A stretch of DNA of 16,704 nt, from contig CAMBOZ010000021.1 in the NCBI GenBank assembly GCA_945869505.1, positions 1 through 16,704 on the forward strand. The letters run 5' to 3'. The DNA is from Bifidobacterium breve. GTDB lineage: Bacteria > Actinomycetota > Actinomycetes > Nanopelagicales > Nanopelagicaceae. The notes under the pieces were generated by a model, which was not told where the DNA came from, made no database searches, and saw only the letters and a list, made by a program, of their open reading frames with translations. Below, piece by piece: positions 14,659 through 16,704 of this stretch (positions are counted from its first letter, which is position 1; each line of letters starts with the position of its first letter). The translations under genes and the position numbers were made by a program.

Positions 14659-16001
14659 TGAAGTTCGATCTAGTCATACGATCACAACAAGTCATAACCG
14701 ATATTGGTGGCAGGCCCGCAGCCGTGTGCGTTAAAGCTGGAAAGATTGTAAAAATCGTTGGCTTTAGCGATGTTGTGCAAGCAGCAGAGGATGTAACCAT
14801 TTCTGGCGCTCTAATTCCCGGCCTGGTTGATTCACATGTACATATCAATGAACCTGGCCGAACAGAGTGGGAAGGTTTTGAATCAGCTACCAAAGCCGCT
14901 GCTGCTGGAGGAATTACAACAGTTATAGATATGCCGCTCAACAGCATTCCACCCACAGTAAATGTGGAATCTCTCGCGATTAAAAAGGCGGCTGCAACAG
15001 GTAAATGTTCAATTGATGTTGGCTTCTGGGGTGGATCCATTCCGGGCAATGTTAAAGATCTTGAGCCACTGCTTAAAGCAGGCGTCTTCGGTTTTAAGTG
15101 TTTCCTACTACATTCAGGCGTGGATGAATTCCCGGCATCTTCACTTGATGATCTATCTGCAGCACTTGAAGTACTAGCCAAAAATAATGCGTTAATGATT
15201 GTGCACGCCGAAGATTCAACTGCCATTGAGCGATCTACTAAACCGTCTTCACGATCTTACGCAGAGTTTTTAGCTTCGCGACCAAAAGGGGCCGAAAATG
15301 TTGCCATCGCCCAATTGATTGAAGAAGCCCGACGCAGTCAGGCCAAGGTCCACGTACTGCATTTATCTAGTGGCGATTCACTTTCTCTAATTAGATCTGC
15401 AAAAGCCGATGGAATAAAAATCACAGCGGAAACTTGTCCACATTATCTATCACTTACTTCTGAAGAAATCGTTGACGGAGCAACACATTACAAATGCTGT
15501 CCCCCTATACGAGAACAGCGTAATCAAGATGAGTTGTGGCAAGGTTTGGAGGCCGGAATAATCGATCAAATAGTTTCTGATCATTCTCCGTGCACAGAGG
15601 ATTTAAAGATATTTGACGTAGGAGATTTCCAGCGGGCTTGGGGCGGAATATCTTCACTGCAACTAGGAGTTTCCATAATTTGGACTCAAGCCCTTTCGCG
15701 CGGAATAACGCTATGGCAACTTACAAAATGGATGGCTGAAAAACCAGCCCAGTTAGCCGGGCTTGCTCACAAAGGAGCGATAGCTGTTGGAATGGATGCC
15801 GATTTTGCAGAATTTGATACTGAAAACGAATTTAGAGTAGAACCGACAGAACTTTTTCATAAAAACCAATTTACGCCATACCAAGGAAAGTTTTTAAAGG
15901 GGAAAGTAAAACAAACTTGGTTAGGTGGTGAACTCATTTATAAAGATGGAGTCATGATAAATTCACCTCAAGGAAAATTTTTGATACGGGGAGAAAATTG
16001 A
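14658..16001 (+). CDS. allB: allantoinase
   Basis: Hydrolyses allantoin to allantoate, the first catabolic step after uptake. A 447-aa cyclic amidohydrolase with metal ligands in the expected order: DSHVHINEPGRTEWEGF (H60, H62), GFKCFL with the carbamylated-type Lys147, HAED (H183), VHVLHLSS (H235), AETCPHYL, and SDHSPC (Asp308). The EPGRTEWEGF extension and the SDHSPC ending favour allantoinase over dihydroorotase or hydantoinase, and the adjacent allantoicase settles it. The ATG overlaps the malate synthase stop by one base (TAATG), so translation is coupled. Its TGA in turn overlaps the TTG start of allantoicase by three bases. It is a cytoplasmic, zinc-type binuclear enzyme. No frameshift or missing ligand is seen. 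Confidence 0.95.
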   Translation: MKFDLVIRSQQVITDIGGRPAAVCVKAGKIVKIVGFSDVVQAAEDVTISGALIPGLVDSHVHINEPGRTEWEGFESATKAAAAGGITTVIDMPLNSIPPTVNVESLAIKKAAATGKCSIDVGFWGGSIPGNVKDLEPLLKAGVFGFKCFLLHSGVDEFPASSLDDLSAALEVLAKNNALMIVHAEDSTAIERSTKPSSRSYAEFLASRPKGAENVAIAQLIEEARRSQAKVHVLHLSSGDSLSLIRSAKADGIKITAETCPHYLSLTSEEIVDGATHYKCCPPIREQRNQDELWQGLEAGIIDQIVSDHSPCTEDLKIFDVGDFQRAWGGISSLQLGVSIIWTQALSRGITLWQLTKWMAEKPAQLAGLAHKGAIAVGMDADFAEFDTENEFRVEPTELFHKNQFTPYQGKFLKGKVKQTWLGGELIYKDGVMINSPQGKFLIRGEN

Positions 16002-16704
16002 GCAGTTTCCAAACCTTGCCAGATTTAGCCGATCGGGAAAGTGGCGCGGGAGTTGTTTATGCAAATGACGAATTCTTCGCTGAAAAAGAGAATTTACTTA
16101 ACCCAGGTCGAGCAAAGTTTTCATCGCACACCTTTGGCCACAAGGGTCAGATCTACGATGGTTGGGAAACCCGTCGACGCAGAAATGATCCCGGCAACGA
16201 CTTTGCAATTGTGCGGCTCGGACAAGCTGGAGTTATAAAGGGTATAAACATTGATACCGGTAACTTCACCGGCAACTATCCCCCACATGCATCAGTAGAA
16301 GCCGCTCACTTTGGTCACATTCCAACAATTGCCGAACTTCTTAGCGCAAAGTGGATAACCATACTTGAAAAATCTGAACTCACTGGTGACTCTGAAAATC
16401 TCTTTCCGGTTACAAGTGATAAGCATTGGACTCACGTTCGCTTAACAATGCATCCAGATGGTGGCATAGCCCGCTTTAGGGTTCATGGCGACCCAGTTCC
16501 CGATGCGAATTGGTTGGTAGCTTCGGGTCCAAAAAATCTTGCGGCCCTTGATAACGGGGCACAACTTATAGGTTCAAGTGATGACTTTTACTCTTCAGCA
16601 AAAAATACTCTGCAATCCGGTCGCCCAAAGAATCAAGGCGATGGCTGGGAAAACAAAAGACGGCGGGGACAAGGAAATGATTATTTCATAGTTCAACTTT
16701 GTGC
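15998..16704 (+). CDS. alc: allantoicase, 3' end cut by window edge
   Basis: Splits allantoate into ureidoglycolate and urea. 235 residues are visible in an open frame to the window edge. The protein shows the family's two-repeat design: YDGWETRRRR...GNDFAIVRL at about 53-74 and GDGWENKRRRGQGND starting near 214, with an ANDEFFAEKENLL start typical of allantoicase. A histidine-rich middle (HASVEAAHFGH) follows the first repeat. TTG 15998 is the start: GGGGAG lies four bases upstream and the translated N-terminus (MSSFQTLPDLA) agrees with the family. It overlaps the allB stop as TTGA. The urea released would be nitrogen supply if urease or urea amidolyase is elsewhere. The enzyme for ureidoglycolate to glyoxylate is not in the window and may lie just beyond the right edge. 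Confidence 0.93.
   Translation, partial: MSSFQTLPDLADRESGAGVVYANDEFFAEKENLLNPGRAKFSSHTFGHKGQIYDGWETRRRRNDPGNDFAIVRLGQAGVIKGINIDTGNFTGNYPPHASVEAAHFGHIPTIAELLSAKWITILEKSELTGDSENLFPVTSDKHWTHVRLTMHPDGGIARFRVHGDPVPDANWLVASGPKNLAALDNGAQLIGSSDDFYSSAKNTLQSGRPKNQGDGWENKRRRGQGNDYFIVQLC

Overview
The window reads as a bacterial chromosome segment of moderate G+C, most likely from an actinobacterium. Supporting signs are a mycobacterial/Bacillus-type LexA box, a malic enzyme with an N-terminal ACT-like segment, a DUF4236 protein, a tRNA-like gene without encoded CCA and frequent TTG/GTG starts. A freshwater lineage such as Nanopelagicales (acI) would fit, but that is inference and cannot be proved from this sequence alone.

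Left part (1-5.2 kb) looks accessory. A three-gene minus-strand operon runs from a clear promoter near 1666-1694: a small protein with a C-x2-C...H knuckle, an unknown protein, and an HNH endonuclease cut by the window edge. Facing the other way are an unrecognised 337-aa gene, a GIY-YIG (T5orf172-like) nuclease and a HEPN protein with an intact R-x4-H motif. The last two are adjacent and co-oriented and look like a defence or toxin-type pair.

Middle part (5.2-9.1 kb) holds a secreted four-cysteine protein, a TPR-like repeat protein, a perfect LexA operator in a 341-bp gap, a small cysteine-rich protein, a minus-strand tRNA-like gene with an abnormal anticodon loop, two hairpins around it, and a DUF4236-TPR fusion. 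A strong bidirectional terminator at 9085-9133 separates this from the next block.

Right part (9.1-16.7 kb) is an allantoin catabolism regulon. On the minus strand are an NCS1 permease (probable allantoin importer) and an IclR-family regulator. Divergent from the regulator is a tight plus-strand operon: malic enzyme, malate synthase, allantoinase (allB) and allantoicase (alc, truncated by the window end). Together they import allantoin, open it to allantoate, split off urea to give ureidoglycolate, and carry the resulting glyoxylate with acetyl-CoA to malate and then pyruvate. The step from ureidoglycolate to glyoxylate is not encoded in view. A nearly identical 16-bp motif occurs once upstream of the permease and once in the regulator/malic-enzyme gap, which makes it a strong candidate operator for the IclR protein.
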